Origin: Aspidapion aeneum
Lineage: Eukaryota > Arthropoda > Insecta > Coleoptera > Brentidae
NCBI GenBank assembly: GCA_963576565.1
Contig: OY755038.1
Coordinates: forward strand, 137,241,624-137,305,623
Direction of reading: 5' to 3'
DNA length: 64,000 bases
Shown here: positions 10,343 to 23,397 of the stretch, piece after piece
Position numbering within the stretch: position 1 is the stretch's first letter
Layout: the number at the start of each line of letters is the position of its first letter
Position numbers and translations under genes: made by a program
The notes under the pieces: model-generated
The model's database searches: none
Told to the model about the DNA's origin: nothing
What the model saw: only the letters and a program-made list of their open reading frames with translations

Positions 10343-11668
10343 CTAAACCTGGTCTATTCTACGACACAGATCCTTTAAATGTGATAGGCTATTGACCTCA
10401 GTAGCAATTAACCCATTTTTATAGATGTCCGCGATATTTCTGAAGACGATAGCTAATTTCGCCTCTTCGGAAACAGGACAGCCAAGTCTTTGGAAATATG
10501 TGTTCATGACAGCAATATAGGTCCCTATAGACTCTCCAGGGCCTTGTTTACGTTTTTGAATCTCCTTCAATAGCTTCTCGCCATATGAAGAAGGAAGATA
10601 TTCTGCCATGAACCTCTGTTCCAGCTGTTCCCACGTATGGACTTCTCTTCGAACATCTTTGTAAAAAGTATAAGCTGACTTTTCAAAAAGATCAATGCCC
10701 GAATTCAGTAAAACCTTTTTGCTGACTCCTCTCGCCTGACTTAACTCGTCCACTCTCTCAAAAAATGCGGTGACGGAGATCGTACCCCTCTCGCCTGTAA
10801 ACTTTAAGTTCCACTTATGCGGAGGTACAGGTGCAACATGATATGAGGTACCAGGATCACTTGACATTGGTACTGGCGACGAACATGAAAATGGTCGTGA
10901 CTGAGCAATTGGTGCCATGCTACTTTGGAGGGCAGCTAGACTCAAAGGAACGGTAGACGGTTGTTGGTAATGAAAAGCTGATGCACGGTCACTCTGAATT
11001 AGCATTGGGGGTGGTGCCTGTATTGGTGCTTGAGTTGGGTTCGCTAGCACTTGCATTTGCACGGGAGCAATGACCGACGGTTGGTTCGTAGGCTGTTGAG
11101 CTGTTCTTTGTGTGCTCGAGTGCTGTGGTTGCGGGAAATGAGACTGGTTAGGTGTGTTGCCAGCGTTTGTCGAGTGGTCTGAGCTTCGACTCGTTGATTG
11201 GGTTTCAGATGCTTCATCATCATCTGAGGTAACGCCAACTCTTAGTAAATCTGTTGCTTGGCTCTGCAACCTCCCAATCAAACTCAAGGTTTCCGCAACC
11301 AGTATGCCTTTGGTTTGACTTTCTTCAAAGTTAGACGGATTCATGTTATTTATCCTGGCTAACACATGTTCCAACCTTACAGCGATTTTTCTAAACTCTC
11401 CCCCTTTACTCGTACCAGAAAACTTCTCTACCAGCGGTACTAGACTATCTAGCTTCTTCATGCAGCTAAAAGCATCCTGGCCAAATTTAAAGGGATACGG
11501 AGGGTATCTCATACTTGTATCAGTCTTTTCTCTTTGCTTAATCAGCATAAGCTGTTGTTTCATTTCTTCCACCGATCCAATGGCTATGCCTCTCCATGTT
11601 AACTCATAGATTAATTCATCCTTGACTAAGTACCTTATGTCAGACAACCGACTCACAGAAACAGCCAT
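10343..11668 (-). CDS. gag: Gag: matrix/capsid region (Gypsy element 1)
   Basis: This forms the virus-like particle shell. The 441-codon ORF has an N-terminal 50-residue helical region resembling SAP-like starts in related insect Gags. A Gln/Pro/Ser-rich linker spans about 170-280. A capsid-type domain from about 285 includes WNLKFTGERG, FFERVDEL, WEQLEQRFMAEYLP, SIGTYIAVMNTYFQRLG and HLKDLCRRID. The start ATG sits in a good context on the sense strand (gcaccATGG) and follows about 200 bp of leader. It ends at a stop just before the nucleocapsid coding region in another frame. Confidence 0.85.
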   Translation of the reverse strand: MAVSVSRLSDIRYLVKDELIYELTWRGIAIGSVEEMKQQLMLIKQREKTDTSMRYPPYPFKFGQDAFSCMKKLDSLVPLVEKFSGTSKGGEFRKIAVRLEHVLARINNMNPSNFEESQTKGILVAETLSLIGRLQSQATDLLRVGVTSDDDEASETQSTSRSSDHSTNAGNTPNQSHFPQPQHSSTQRTAQQPTNQPSVIAPVQMQVLANPTQAPIQAPPPMLIQSDRASAFHYQQPSTVPLSLAALQSSMAPIAQSRPFSCSSPVPMSSDPGTSYHVAPVPPHKWNLKFTGERGTISVTAFFERVDELSQARGVSKKVLLNSGIDLFEKSAYTFYKDVRREVHTWEQLEQRFMAEYLPSSYGEKLLKEIQKRKQGPGESIGTYIAVMNTYFQRLGCPVSEEAKLAIVFRNIADIYKNGLIATEVNSLSHLKDLCRRIDQV

Positions 11669-11873
11669 GGTGCCTTTTAGATTTAAACTTTAAACTTTAA
11701 TTAAAACTGTTAATTATACCTCCCAATTATAAAAACTAAACCACGCAATAACAAACACAAAGTTCACTTTAAATTCACCAGTGAAAATCACTATAAATTT
11801 TCTCACAAATGTAGAAAATATAAAACTTAAATACGGGCAGACGCGAACAAAACCGAAAAACACCGGAGCAGTA
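11669..11873 (-). other. Leader between 5' LTR and gag (Gypsy element 1)
   Basis: This short AT-rich stretch lies between gag and the last base alignable to LTR copy A. It must hold the primer binding site and possibly the last bases of the LTR. I find no convincing TGG-initiated tRNA complement, so the exact LTR end is unresolved. Confidence 0.5.
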
Positions 11874-14800
11874 AGAAAGTAAAATTTATTTGCATTTAAA
11901 AATGTAATCATAATTTATATTAAGTATTTGTACAACCAACTATGACGTCCAACCTTGCAGAGAGAAATAACTACTTAAATCCTAAATTAGAATTAACAAG
12001 TAGCCATAAAAAAGTTAAAAAAATAAAAGAGAGACCAGAGTTTTGGCAGTGTTTAGGTCTTATGTTTCACTCCTGCGTGAGTAAAACCAAAAAAAAATAA
12101 TTGCGCTTATCCTAGCTGAACTGGATTAAAATTAAAGTTAAGTGATGTTTGTTTACCTCAGCAACCGAATAGGTAAATTTATCCCTAAATGGAACGTACA
12201 ACAGACTACCTATAACAAAAATCCCAAAGCTGTTGTACACAGTTAACGCTAGGGTATACTCCTGCTATTGCAGAACGGCTCCACTAATAAACTCCTCAAA
12301 AAAAACCCAAATCGCCGTATACAATGATTTTTCTAAAAAGAATAAATCAAAACCCACTTTAACCTGCTTACCTACTCTGAGTTTACACGAAACATGCATT
12401 GCTTAAGGTCACATCATCCCTTAATATATAAGTGAACGCAATAAACGTCGGAACAGATGTTCATGTTATAGAAATCGTAAAATATGCTCAATTAAAAAAA
12501 AATCCGCTCGCTGAAATTGCGTCGAATTAGACTAGTAAGGATGTTGTGTGTAATTAAAAAAATTTAAAAAAAAATACCGATGTTATTAAAAAATTTACAG
12601 AAATAACGTCTTGGTAGGACTGCAACTCTCTAATCTTCATTAAAATGAAATTCCCAAAACTTAAACTAAATTGATGCAAACTATGGTCATGGTCAAAAAG
12701 ACCCTAGGATCGTACCGAAAGGTGTCAAAAAAAAAAATTAAAAAAAAATTTTGGTGTCGACCACAGTAGTCCAAGAGTAAAAAAAAATTAATTAGTGACT
12801 CACTAAAATTTTCAAAAATTACTCCACTCTGATAGGTGGTTTGGAGTAGGGAGAAGAAAAAAAAATTTAAAACAAATGATGATAGGTTGTTAAAACGTGA
12901 GGGTTCGAAATAAAATTATATTTTAATTCAGAAAAAAAAATATTTAAATAAACTGGTAGAACCATTGTAGGGACAAGGTACTACTATGCACCAAGGAAAA
13001 AATGTCCAACAAGAAAATCAAGTCTCCCTTTTAAAAAAAATATTTAAAAAAAAATATTTAAAAAAAAATATTTTCAAAAAAAAAATTAAAAATGTTTAAG
13101 TGGGGTTGCAGCTCCTATTAGTGAACCTTAAAAATTTTTTTTTATAAAATCAACACCAGAAAAATCTTATTCGAGTTGTCATGCAACAGTTTTTGTTCTT
13201 TTCCTTTAAAAAAACAGTTGTCAATTCCCTTCCCTCTCCCAAAACTGTGGCAATGTGAAAAGTAAATGAGCTAGAAAAATTAATTTACTATACAAAAAAT
13301 GTTGAAAATTAAATTTACTTAAGAATCATAAGGTATAAAAATCGTAATTGCAAAAAAACCAATCAGTTTAGGAAAAGTAAAAAAAAATATTTATGTTCAA
13401 AAAAAACAACCGATGTTAGTGTATTTGTTTAAAATTATTACTTAAGGAAATAAACAACGTGAGTACTTATTTACTGTACCACTATAATAGTGTGAACCTA
13501 AGTTTTAAACTTTGCACTCAACGCCGTAAAGAATCATCTTGTGTGTACTTTAAAAAACAAATATGAAAACAATTTCAAGGTTCACCTATAAGAACGTTGT
13601 AAAACTAAATCTGCCTACTCAAGTGTCTTTACACACAACATCTAATCAAAAAAAAAATGTACTGCCTAATGCATTCTCAGATCCCTATTCCTGGTGTTTA
13701 CGAGATATAAAATTAAGTTGGGCCCACTCCACAATTATCAGTCAAAGCAAATCTACCAAATGTCCAAGGGCTAATGAGACCCCATCACCTACAAATGATA
13801 TTTTGAAATGAAACAGTTGGGAATTTTCCTGCGTAAAAACCAGAGAACAAAATCAAGAACCAAAAACTATTACATTAATTTTAAAAGAGCATAATAAAAC
13901 TCCCGGCCCCAATTAAACTTTTGTTATCTTAACAAAACTCGGCCTAAAACCAAAAAAACTTTTTATTAGACATTTCCCCTATTCCCTAAGTATAATGTCA
14001 ATAAAACCCAAAAACTTGTGATTTCCATTCCAATCCCATCTGTACCCTATATATTTTTAACCGGCCAAACACCCACAGGCGAAACGATATCTTACTTCAA
14101 AGAAAAGGTGAAGATATTTTGAAGCATCCTGTGAAAATAGGACACTATTATGGAAAATTGTTCAGATCAGTGTTCTTACTACTTTTTAACCTAACTATAT
14201 CTAGTTCCCTCATATGCATGTTACTATTATATTATATTAATTCCTATCATAACTAAACAGATCACAAAAATTGTCTTTCTCCGCAAATCTGCAAGGTCCT
14301 GGAAGATGTGAGATTCAGCCTGTAGGCCAAATTTGGATGTATTTTAATTTAGCGAAAACCGAAGTTGCGAAATCCTAAAAAGATTAGCAGGAAGTCCTCG
14401 TTCCTCGATTTCTACACTCCGAACCAAACATTTCTTCCATTTCCACCCAGCTCGCGGGAGGAAAACCCCTAATTATTGCAATACAAAAGGTACTACTATC
14501 ATATTATGCATAACAAAAAAAAAGTATATGCCCTCATCATTGTTTAGTCTCATCAAAGAAAACCTATTGTTTTTAAATTTATTCTTAGATTAAAATCGTT
14601 TTTTTTTAAATCAATCATCTTAAATTTATTGTTTAACCTGAACACTTTCCCATTTATTCCACAACAGTGTATTGTAATTTAAAAATTTGCTTCATTATTT
14701 GAGGTCACCAGTATGAAACTATTTTAAAATTAAAAAAAATGAAATAAAAAAATTATTTCCCAATTGTCCACAACTTCCAAGTTTTCATCCCTAAATACCT

Positions 14801-17800
14801 AGGTACTCCCTCAGACTAACACCATCCATCGTTATCCAACATAACGCTTTAATTTCAGAAGCAACAAAATATCGATTAAGTGAAAAGCTAAGCAAGTATG
14901 TTGGAAGTTGCTTTACAATGGGCGCAGATGTAAGGCCCCTTTAAGTACACGCCACTGTCCTGAAATGCAAACTAACTAAAAAAACTGAAGACTAGCATAT
15001 CTGCCGTCAAACAACATTTGGCATGAAATTAAAATAATTTCATATCATACCAGTACCCTCCAAACAAAACGTTTTTTTTTCTATAAGACCCAAACACTTG
15101 ACCAATAAATCTTGTTATTTAAAATTATGATTCGGGAGTAAAAAGATTTATTTATTCCTGCCTGATCAACTAAGACAAAAAAAAGTTCCCCTTTTGCAAC
15201 TCAAGAAGTTCCTGTTTGGTCCCCCAAAAAAAATATAACCTATCTGGTCACCCTTTAAAACTACGACCACTATAAAAACCGTTTTGACCAAAACAAGAAT
15301 TCGAGAAGTTATGTTTACAAAAAAAAAATAATCTTTTTAAGAAAAATTAAATTATTTAAAACGAATTAAAATTTTGAAATATTTTTACCAATTACCACCG
15401 CCTAGCATTTATATTTAGTTGAAAGTCTCTCTTAAATTCACTGACCAATTTCTCGGCCTCAAAATGACATTACTAAAAAAAATTACTGAACTTTACAAAT
15501 GAACTCTAATAATATAATGAACTAAAAAAAATCAAAAAAAACTTATATCTATATCTGTCTCAGTTAAACATTTCTTTTGTGGTATTATATCTAGTTGGGC
15601 TTCAAATTCATCTTCTCTGTATTCAATCTGGAGCAGGCAAAACTTCTCAAGGCTCAAACATAAATGTTTGCTCTCCAATGGCCATGACCAAGCTATGACC
15701 TGAACGCAGAAAAAAAATACAGAAAAAAAAATAATTGTGCACCAGAAAACTTTAATTGATAGAAATACCCGTAGGTCATTTTTTAAAAAAATGCACTTCA
15801 AAGCCCAACGCTGTATTTTCTACCAAAAAAATTGACCAGTCACAAAAACACAACTAGACAACTAAACTGGCAACCAAAGACCTAAAAAACTGCTCCAAAA
15901 AAAAATACCTCAAAAAAAAAATGTCAACTGGACTTTTGGCATTGATCTTCAGCCAAGGTGTCACTCTAGGGGTTTTAGCCTTGTGTTTCCTAACCTCCCG
16001 AGCCGACACTAGTAGTAGTACCCTCCTCTGACCCGATGTAACTGAGTGACGTAAGTTCTTAATTGTCATCAACAGTTACCTCCAAAAAAAAAACAAGAAA
16101 AGAAAATGACAAAGCAAAATAAACTCATTTTCCTTTTCTTTCATTACTAATTAATACTTTCAACTAAACAAATCTACTAGCTGTTAAGCTATATTTACTT
16201 TAAAACAACTCAGCCAAGAAAAATTTGTGTAAAACCCTGTAAAAATATTCCAATTTCCAAGTGGTGATATCCCACAAAAAAATTAAAATGACCAAAAAAA
16301 ACTTGTTGACCTAAATAAATTGACTGCACTAAAAAATAATCGGTGAAACAATTTCTATCTTATCACAAGCAGGAAATAATAACATATTAGTAGTAGGCAA
16401 CCTGCAAAAAAAAATTGTTAGAAGAAAACACACTACCTATGTCATATATTTAAAACATAAAAAGACCATGTCTGGAGGTCCATCCACCTATAAATCAACA
16501 AAAAAAAATTGAAGTAAATTCACATTGTTGTATTTATTTTTCTTAAAAAAAAATTTAAAAAACTAAAACATGTTTTTCCTACAAAAACTTTAAAGAATTA
16601 AGAACATGAGTTGGACTCTGTTCAATAAAAACTCCTATGTTTTTTTTTATCCACTTATTCTTCCTTAATAAATAAAAATGAATCTTTTATTTTCCAAGAA
16701 AAAACTTGTGAAGATAAGCTAATAAAAAACTAATAGGATTACTAAAACAACAAACCGAGTTCCAAATCAACGTTCAAATATTACTAAAAAAAATATTTAA
16801 AAAAATGTTATTTCCAAAAACCAATGATCTTGTTTTTTATGAAAAAAAAAAATGATTGAGTGTCAAAACCACCCACAGCCACTGAAAGCCTCTAACCTGG
16901 CTTTGGCTGTACCACAAAAAAATTAAAAAAAAAAATTCCAAAAAAAAAAGTTTTTTCTTTTTTTTTCAAATTAAAAAAAACCGAAACAAAAAAAAATTAC
17001 ATCAGATGTTAAAAAAACTAGCCAAAAACCACGTAGGGCGCCAATTTGTGGCCTTAAAAAAAGTTAAAAAAATTTGGGCGCCAATTTGTGGCCTATTAAA
17101 ATGCGTTGTGTGACATTTGTGGCAGCTTGAAGACGTTGCCGCCATTTTGTGACACAACAAAACCATTGAATAATTAAACAAATATCCGGAAGCAGAACTG
17201 TATTTTCCAGCTAGGTAAAACATTGATATGCCCGGTAACTTTTATACAGTGGAGAAGGGGGGGGTTCAGAAATAAGAAAATTTTAAGTGCGCCACATTAT
17301 TTAATACCAATGTTTTACAAAGAAGATCTTAAATAAAATACAGTTCAACCCAAACGTTGTAGCCAAACAATGAAATTCTATACTTCCGAGGCTTCCAGAA
17401 TATTTGTGTAACTAAAAAGCCAAAAAAAAAAAATAAACAGAATAAAACTCTAAAAGATTGAATTAAGATGACAAAACTAGAAGCACTTTACAGGTAGATG
17501 GAGTCCTTTAACAGGCCATAGTGTACCTACATCTGGGTCAGTAGTGTGAGACTCAGTTGTATAAATGATTGAAAAAAAATAAATATACTTCCAAAATTAT
17601 TCTGTCATAGGGGAGATCTAGACCAAATATCTGCTGTCATCATTCTACATTGGGTAGAATGAGACAGACAGCAACCCAGTCCGAGATCCACCCCATGAAG
17701 TAGAACAATGTAACGAAACCGCTAAAAAAAAAATATAATCTCATCTCTCTTTTGTCTCCGCAAAGTTGGTCATCGGGTTGTACAAATAACACAAGAAAAA

Positions 17801-19388
17801 TTAGTTCATCTTGTTTATTTTAAAAGGTAAAACTGGAGTATTACCAAAAACATGAAATAGAAAAAAAATTAATGAAATGTAGTGGAACAAGTCAGGGCCT
17901 AAGTAGCAAGACAATCCAAATTTCACAAGAGAAATTGTCTTAAATAAATGAAATGAAGGAAAACTTAGTAAATACACCGCAAAACCAGGGTTATGACGTC
18001 ATACCTTATCTTGCGTTTACAAGAAATGTTGAAATTATACTGTGAAAACTTATATATGAAAAGATTACATCTAAATTATATTAAAAAAATTTATATATGA
18101 GGAAAAAAAATTATAGTTAAGGCTTGCTCCTACCTTGGTCCTTGATTATTTTGTGTATAAATGTGTTTTATTTTGTAAACCTGGATGTGTTGTACCAGAC
18201 ATCTTCTGCTACTCCACCGGTCCCAGTTCTGCCGCGCCTTCCCTGCCGACTAACTAGCACATGGTACTAGTGCAGCACATCGTGGACAAAATGTTGTTGG
18301 TTTCTTGCCCGAGCATAAAAAGGTTGTGGGATTCTTGCCCGAGCGTAGAACCCTTTCCCAGGGTTAGAACTGGCTCGTCCGGCTTCCCACCAGCGTCCAG
18401 CACCGCTGCCGATGGAATGGACAGGGCAATGCTCTTTCCGTGCAAATGGCGTAGGCCGACTTAAATCCCCCCTCAAAACAGGGTGCGAGCGTCACTCCAG
18501 ATTGCCTAGACACGACGGACTCACTTCCACAGTTTCTGGGATATCTCCTACAATCGCTGTAGTGCCAATCACCAAAAACAAAGGCGATCCCAGAAACTGT
18601 TGTCGACCCAGCCAAAATTCGTTAGCAAGAGAGACCAACCACTTCGTCGAGAATACCAGAATAATGAAGTCGCCGGAAACCGTTTTGTAAATTTGGTGGG
18701 GAGTGGGGACAGTAAAACGCAATACCAACCAACCAGAAAAACCCGCGATTTTCAAACTAACCAATGAGGTACAGCAATAGTTCTATACAGGTCTATAGGG
18801 GCAGCACACAAAAGTGCATAACTCGTATTTATTTTATCCTTTCCCTATCAAATTAATAAAGATATCAAAGTGGCGGAGCCTCGGTTGTTCCTGGTCAAAC
18901 CGTGGACCTAAATATGTTTTCGTGCTGTCACAACTAGCTATGAGGTTCGGATTGTCCCAATATCCTCGAAAATAAACGTAAGGGAATGAAATGTTCATCC
19001 AAATGTTTCCTTCCTGTTACTAAAACCATTTGTGATGCGGCAACGCCGCCATTCCCCAGCATAACAGCTGTTTAACTTTATGTACGTCAAGTAAACGACG
19101 AAACTGCAGAAATAAACAAAACAACCAAAAGTTTTATGTGATTTTCCCGAAGCCTGTGATCTTAAATTCCAATTACGATGTCCAGATAATGCGATGTGCG
19201 TAGTGTCCACAGTAATTCGATGGAATGCCTCCTTTTAAGGTAATTTCCTAGACACTATATAACCTCCAAACCTAGCTCTATAAAATACCCTTACTTTGTG
19301 TACAGAAAGACGAATCAAAGAGCCTTGATTATTTACCTAAATAAACAAATATGTAACGTTGTCTTAAACGTAAAAATGACACGTTACA
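11874..19388 (-). repeat. Giant LTR, copy B (5' LTR of Gypsy element 1)
   Basis: This is the direct-repeat partner of 1-6689. Its right end (sense-strand start TGTAACGTG) is exact and is followed at once by a third LTR copy entered in the middle. It is about 7.5 kb. It keeps about 1.36 kb missing from copy A and lacks about 560 bp present in A (junction near 18806). It has no coding ORF longer than chance. Plus-strand runs of seven or more A are very frequent. An AATAAA on the sense strand near 11884 is a plausible polyadenylation signal close to the LTR 3' end. Confidence 0.85.
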
Positions 19389-21922
19389 CTATGACCTGAA
19401 CGCAGAAAAAAATATAGAAAAAATAGTTGTGAACCAGAAAAACTTTAATTGATAGAAATACCCGTAGGTCATTTTTTAAAAAAATGCACGCCAAAGCCCA
19501 ACGCTGTATTTTCTACCAAAAAAATTTGACCAGTCACGAAAACACAACTAGACAACTAAACTCGGCAACCAAAGACCTAAAAAAAAACTGCCTAAAAAAA
19601 ATGTAACTGGACTTTTGGCATTGATGTTCAGCCAATGTGTTGCTCTAGAGGTTTTAGCCTTGTGTTTCCTAACGTCCCGAGCCAACACTAAGTAGTAGTG
19701 CCCACCTCTGACCCGATGTAACTGAGTGACATAAGGTGTTAAGAGTCAATTAATTTAATTGTCAATTGTTTAATCAACAGTTACCACCAAAAACAAGAAA
19801 AGAAAATGACAAAGCAAAATAAACTCATTTTCCTTTTCTTTCATTTTCATTAATTTATACTTTCAACTAAATAAAATTACCAGCTGTTAGGCTATATTTA
19901 CTTTAAAACAACCCAGCCAAGAAAAATTTGTGTGAAACCCTGTAAAAATATTCCAACTTCCAAGTGGCGATATCCGACAAAAACTAAAATCACCAAAAAA
20001 AAATTACTTGTTGACCTAAATAAATTGACTGCACTAAAAATAATCGGTGAAACAATTTCTATCTTATCACGAGCAGGAAATAATAAAATAATAGTAGTTG
20101 GCAATCTGTTAAAAAACTGTTAGAAAAACACACTACCTATGTCATATATTTAACACATAAAAAGACCATGTCTGGAGGTCCATCCACCTATAAATCAACA
20201 AAAAAATTGAAGTAGATTTACATTACTGTGTTTATTTTTCTTTAAAAAAATTAAAACATGTTTTTCATACAAAAAAACTTTAAAGAACTAAGAACATGAT
20301 TTGGACACCGTTGAAAAAAACTCCCATGCTCTCTATCTACTTATTCTTCCTTAATAAATAAAAATGAATCTTTTTATTTTCCAAGAAAAAAACGTGTGAA
20401 GATAAGCTAATAAAAAACTATGAGAATCAATAGAGCAACAACGAATTTCAAATCAACGCTTAAATATTACCAAGAAAAATGTTTAAATAATGTTATAAAA
20501 ACCAACGATGATGGAAAATCTTGTTTTTAATTAAAAAATGATTGAGTGTCAAAAAAACCGACAGCCACTGAAAGGCTTTAGCTGTAACACAAAAAAAAAT
20601 TTCTCTAAAAAAAATTCAAAAAAAATTTAAAGAAAGTTTTTTCTTTTTTTTATTCAAATTCAAAAAAAACCCAAAAAATGTTAAAAACCTAGCCAAAAAC
20701 TCACGTAGGTAGCCATTTGTGGCAATCTAAAAGACGTTGGGGCCATTTTGTGACACTATAACTAGAACAATAACGCTGTGCCAATTTGTGACACTAAAAA
20801 AAATTACTGAGTAATTAAACAAATATCTGGAAGCAGAACTGTATTTTTCAGCTAGGTAAAACATTGATATGCCCGATAACTTTTATACAGTGGAAAAAGG
20901 GGGGAGGGGTTCAGAACATTTTTAAGTGCGCCAGTGTTTTAATACCAATGTTTTACAAAGAAGATATTAATTAAAATACAGTTCAACTCAAACGTTATAG
21001 CCAAACAATGAAACTCTACCTACTTTCGAGGCTTCCAGAGTATTTGTGTAATTAAAAAACCAAAAAAAAAATGACTAATAAAAGATTCTGAATGAGTTAA
21101 AATGACACAAATAGAAACACTTTACAGGTAGATGGGCTTACAGGTAGAATCTCCAACAGGTCACAGTGTACCTACATGTGAGTCAGTGGTGTAAGACTCC
21201 ATTATATAAATGATTGTAAAAAAAATACACTTCCAAAATCATTCCGTCATAGGGGAGATCTGGACCAAATATCTGCTGTCATCATTCTACGTTGGGTAGA
21301 ATGAGACAGACAGCAACCCAGTCCGAGATCTACCCCATGAAGTAAAACAATGTAAGAAAACCGCTAAAAAAATATAAACTCATCTCTCTTTTGTCTCTGC
21401 AAAGTTGGTCATTGGGTTGCACAAATAACACAGAAATTTAGTTAATGTTGAATTGGAAGGCTTTAACACAAGAAAAGATGAAGAAGATAGTGAAATTAAT
21501 GGAAACCAAGTCAGGGCCAAAGTAGCAAGGCACTTTAAATTTGACAGGAAAAATTATCTTAAATAAGTGAAACGAAGGAAACAAATCAAAGTAGTAAATA
21601 CGCCGCAAAATTGTGGTTATGACGTCATACCTTGCGTTTACAAGAAATACAAAAGTTGTACTTAACGAAAAAATTACATGGAAAATTATATGTAAAAAAA
21701 ATTATATCTAAAGCTTGCTCCTACCTTGGTCCTTGATTATTGTATCAGTAAATAAGAAAGTGTTTTGTTTTGTGAACCTGGATGTGTTGTACCAGACATC
21801 TTCCGCTACTTCACCGGTTCCAGTTCTGCCCGCGCCTCCCCTGCTGATTATCTAGCACATGACGCTAGGGCAGCACATGGTCAGAAGAATGTTGTTGGAT
21901 TTTTGACCCAAGCGTAAAAACC

Positions 21923-22070
21923 CTGTGGAAAATGAAATATTTCAGTTTCCTGGAATTCGTCGGTTTTGCACGAGGTTCCCCTACCCCGAGTAACTTATAT
22001 CAAGAACCCCATGTCGACTCAATAAAATAAATCAGATTTCAACAGATGAACTAAAATAACCCTAACATAC
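21923..22070 (-). other. Intron-like segment 1 in LTR copy C
   Basis: On the sense strand the segment starts GTATGT after CCCTGGGAAAG and ends TTTTCCACAG before GGTTTTTACGC. Copies A and B read CCCTGGGAAAG joined directly to GGTTCTACGC. The 148 bp are therefore missing exactly at a GT-AG boundary. Confidence 0.75.
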
Positions 22071-22151
22071 CTTTCCCAGGGTTGTATCAGTGCTACCACC
22101 GGCTTCCCACCAGTAACTAGCACAACCGTCCCGTTGGTGGAGTGGACAGTG

Positions 22152-22331
22152 CTGAAAACAAAGGAGAAAAACAATATATAGCTTTTATCCAAAACGTGGT
22201 TCTAAAAAAAAATTAAAAAAACTCCAAAAATTACCCACGTCTTTTGTCGAAAAATTACATTTCACACGAACTCAGTTACAATTTGGAAGGCAAATATTGT
22301 CTTGAAGAATTCAAAAAAAAATCGTACTTAC
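22152..22331 (-). other. Intron-like segment 2 in LTR copy C
   Basis: On the sense strand it starts GTAAGTACG after AAAAGCTG and ends TTTGTTTTCAG before CACTGTCC. Copies A and B lack it: the flanking exon-like sequences are adjacent, with small substitutions and indels. It is 180 bp and has a pyrimidine-rich 3' end. Confidence 0.7.
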
Positions 22332-22699
22332 CAGCTTTTCTTTTCGTAGGATTGGCGTAGGTCGCCTTAAATCCCTCCTCACAGGATGTGAGCCGTCACC
22401 AAGATTACGCCTAACACGACCGACTCACTCTTCACAGTCTCTGGGACAGAACCTGCAACCACTGCAGTGCCAGTAACCAAAAAAACAATGGCGATCCCAG
22501 AGACTTGTTGAAGATGCCTGAAATAGTTCTTTAATTTGATGGGGACAGTACACAGTACCAACCAAATTTTCCCGGTTAAATTCAAATAAGGATGCAAACC
22601 CATTTATAAAAAAGCGCTCTCACCAAAAAAATCCCTAGCCCCGGTTTGCAAGCCCGAAAAAACTACCGCGGTTTTCAAACTAACCAATGATGAAATACA

Positions 22700-23080
22700 C
22701 TAATACTTCCGTATAGGTCTGTAAGGGGCAGCATCAGTCAAGGGAACATTGGAAATACGTCCTCTACGCGTTGAGGTGTTGTCAGATCTATTTCTACGGA
22801 TCATTTTTATAAACAAGGATTTTCGAGATGCACACATAGACCGAACAAATGTCAACCGGACCCCTGCCAACATAGCAAGTAGGAGGAAAATAACCAGCCA
22901 GACTATAAGAAGCTCAGCATTGAAACCATCAACTGTAAAATCAATAACTTGAAGATCAGAGCATTGATGCATGCTCCCAGGAATATTCGAACACTCAACC
23001 ACTTCCCATATGAGTAAAGCCATACTAAGTGTAGAATTTAGTTGTATTTCGCTTGTAGGTCGCCTTAAATCCCTCCTCAC
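22700..23080 (-). CDS. Unknown single-pass membrane protein ORF in LTR copy C (first unit)
   Basis: This is the duplicate of the ORF at 23398-23721, identical over 107 residues. It has 19 extra N-terminal codons (MRRDLRRPTSEIQ...) that come from the duplication junction and are probably not native. Confidence 0.45.
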   Translation of the reverse strand: MRRDLRRPTSEIQLNSTLSMALLIWEVVECSNIPGSMHQCSDLQVIDFTVDGFNAELLIVWLVIFLLLAMLAGVRLTFVRSMCASRKSLFIKMIRRNRSDNTSTRRGRISNVPLTDAAPYRPIRKY

Positions 23081-23397
23081 AGGATGTGAGCCGTCACCAA
23101 GATTACGCCTAACACGACCGACTCACTCTTCACAGTCTCTGGGACAGAACCTGCAACCACTGCAGTGCCAGTAACCAAAAAAACAATGGCGATCCCAGAG
23201 ACTTGTTGAAGATGCCTGAAATAGTTCTTTAATTTGATGGGGACAGTACACAGTACCAACCAAATTTTCCCGGTTAAATTCAAATAAGGATGCAAACCCA
23301 TTTATAAAAAAGCGCTCTCACCAAAAAAATCCCTAGCCCCGGTTTGCAAGCCCGAAAAAACTACCGCGGTTTTCAAACTAACCAATGATGAAATACA

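Noticed and set aside
10340..10365. Second programmed frameshift inside gag of element 1
   Set aside because: The shift is -1 but no X XXY YYZ heptamer lies before the stop. A one-base mutation is simpler.
18795..18815. The 560-bp gap of LTR copy B relative to A as a third spliced intron
   Set aside because: The missing segment does not end in AG on the sense strand. The ends share only a GT microhomology, so it looks like an ordinary deletion.
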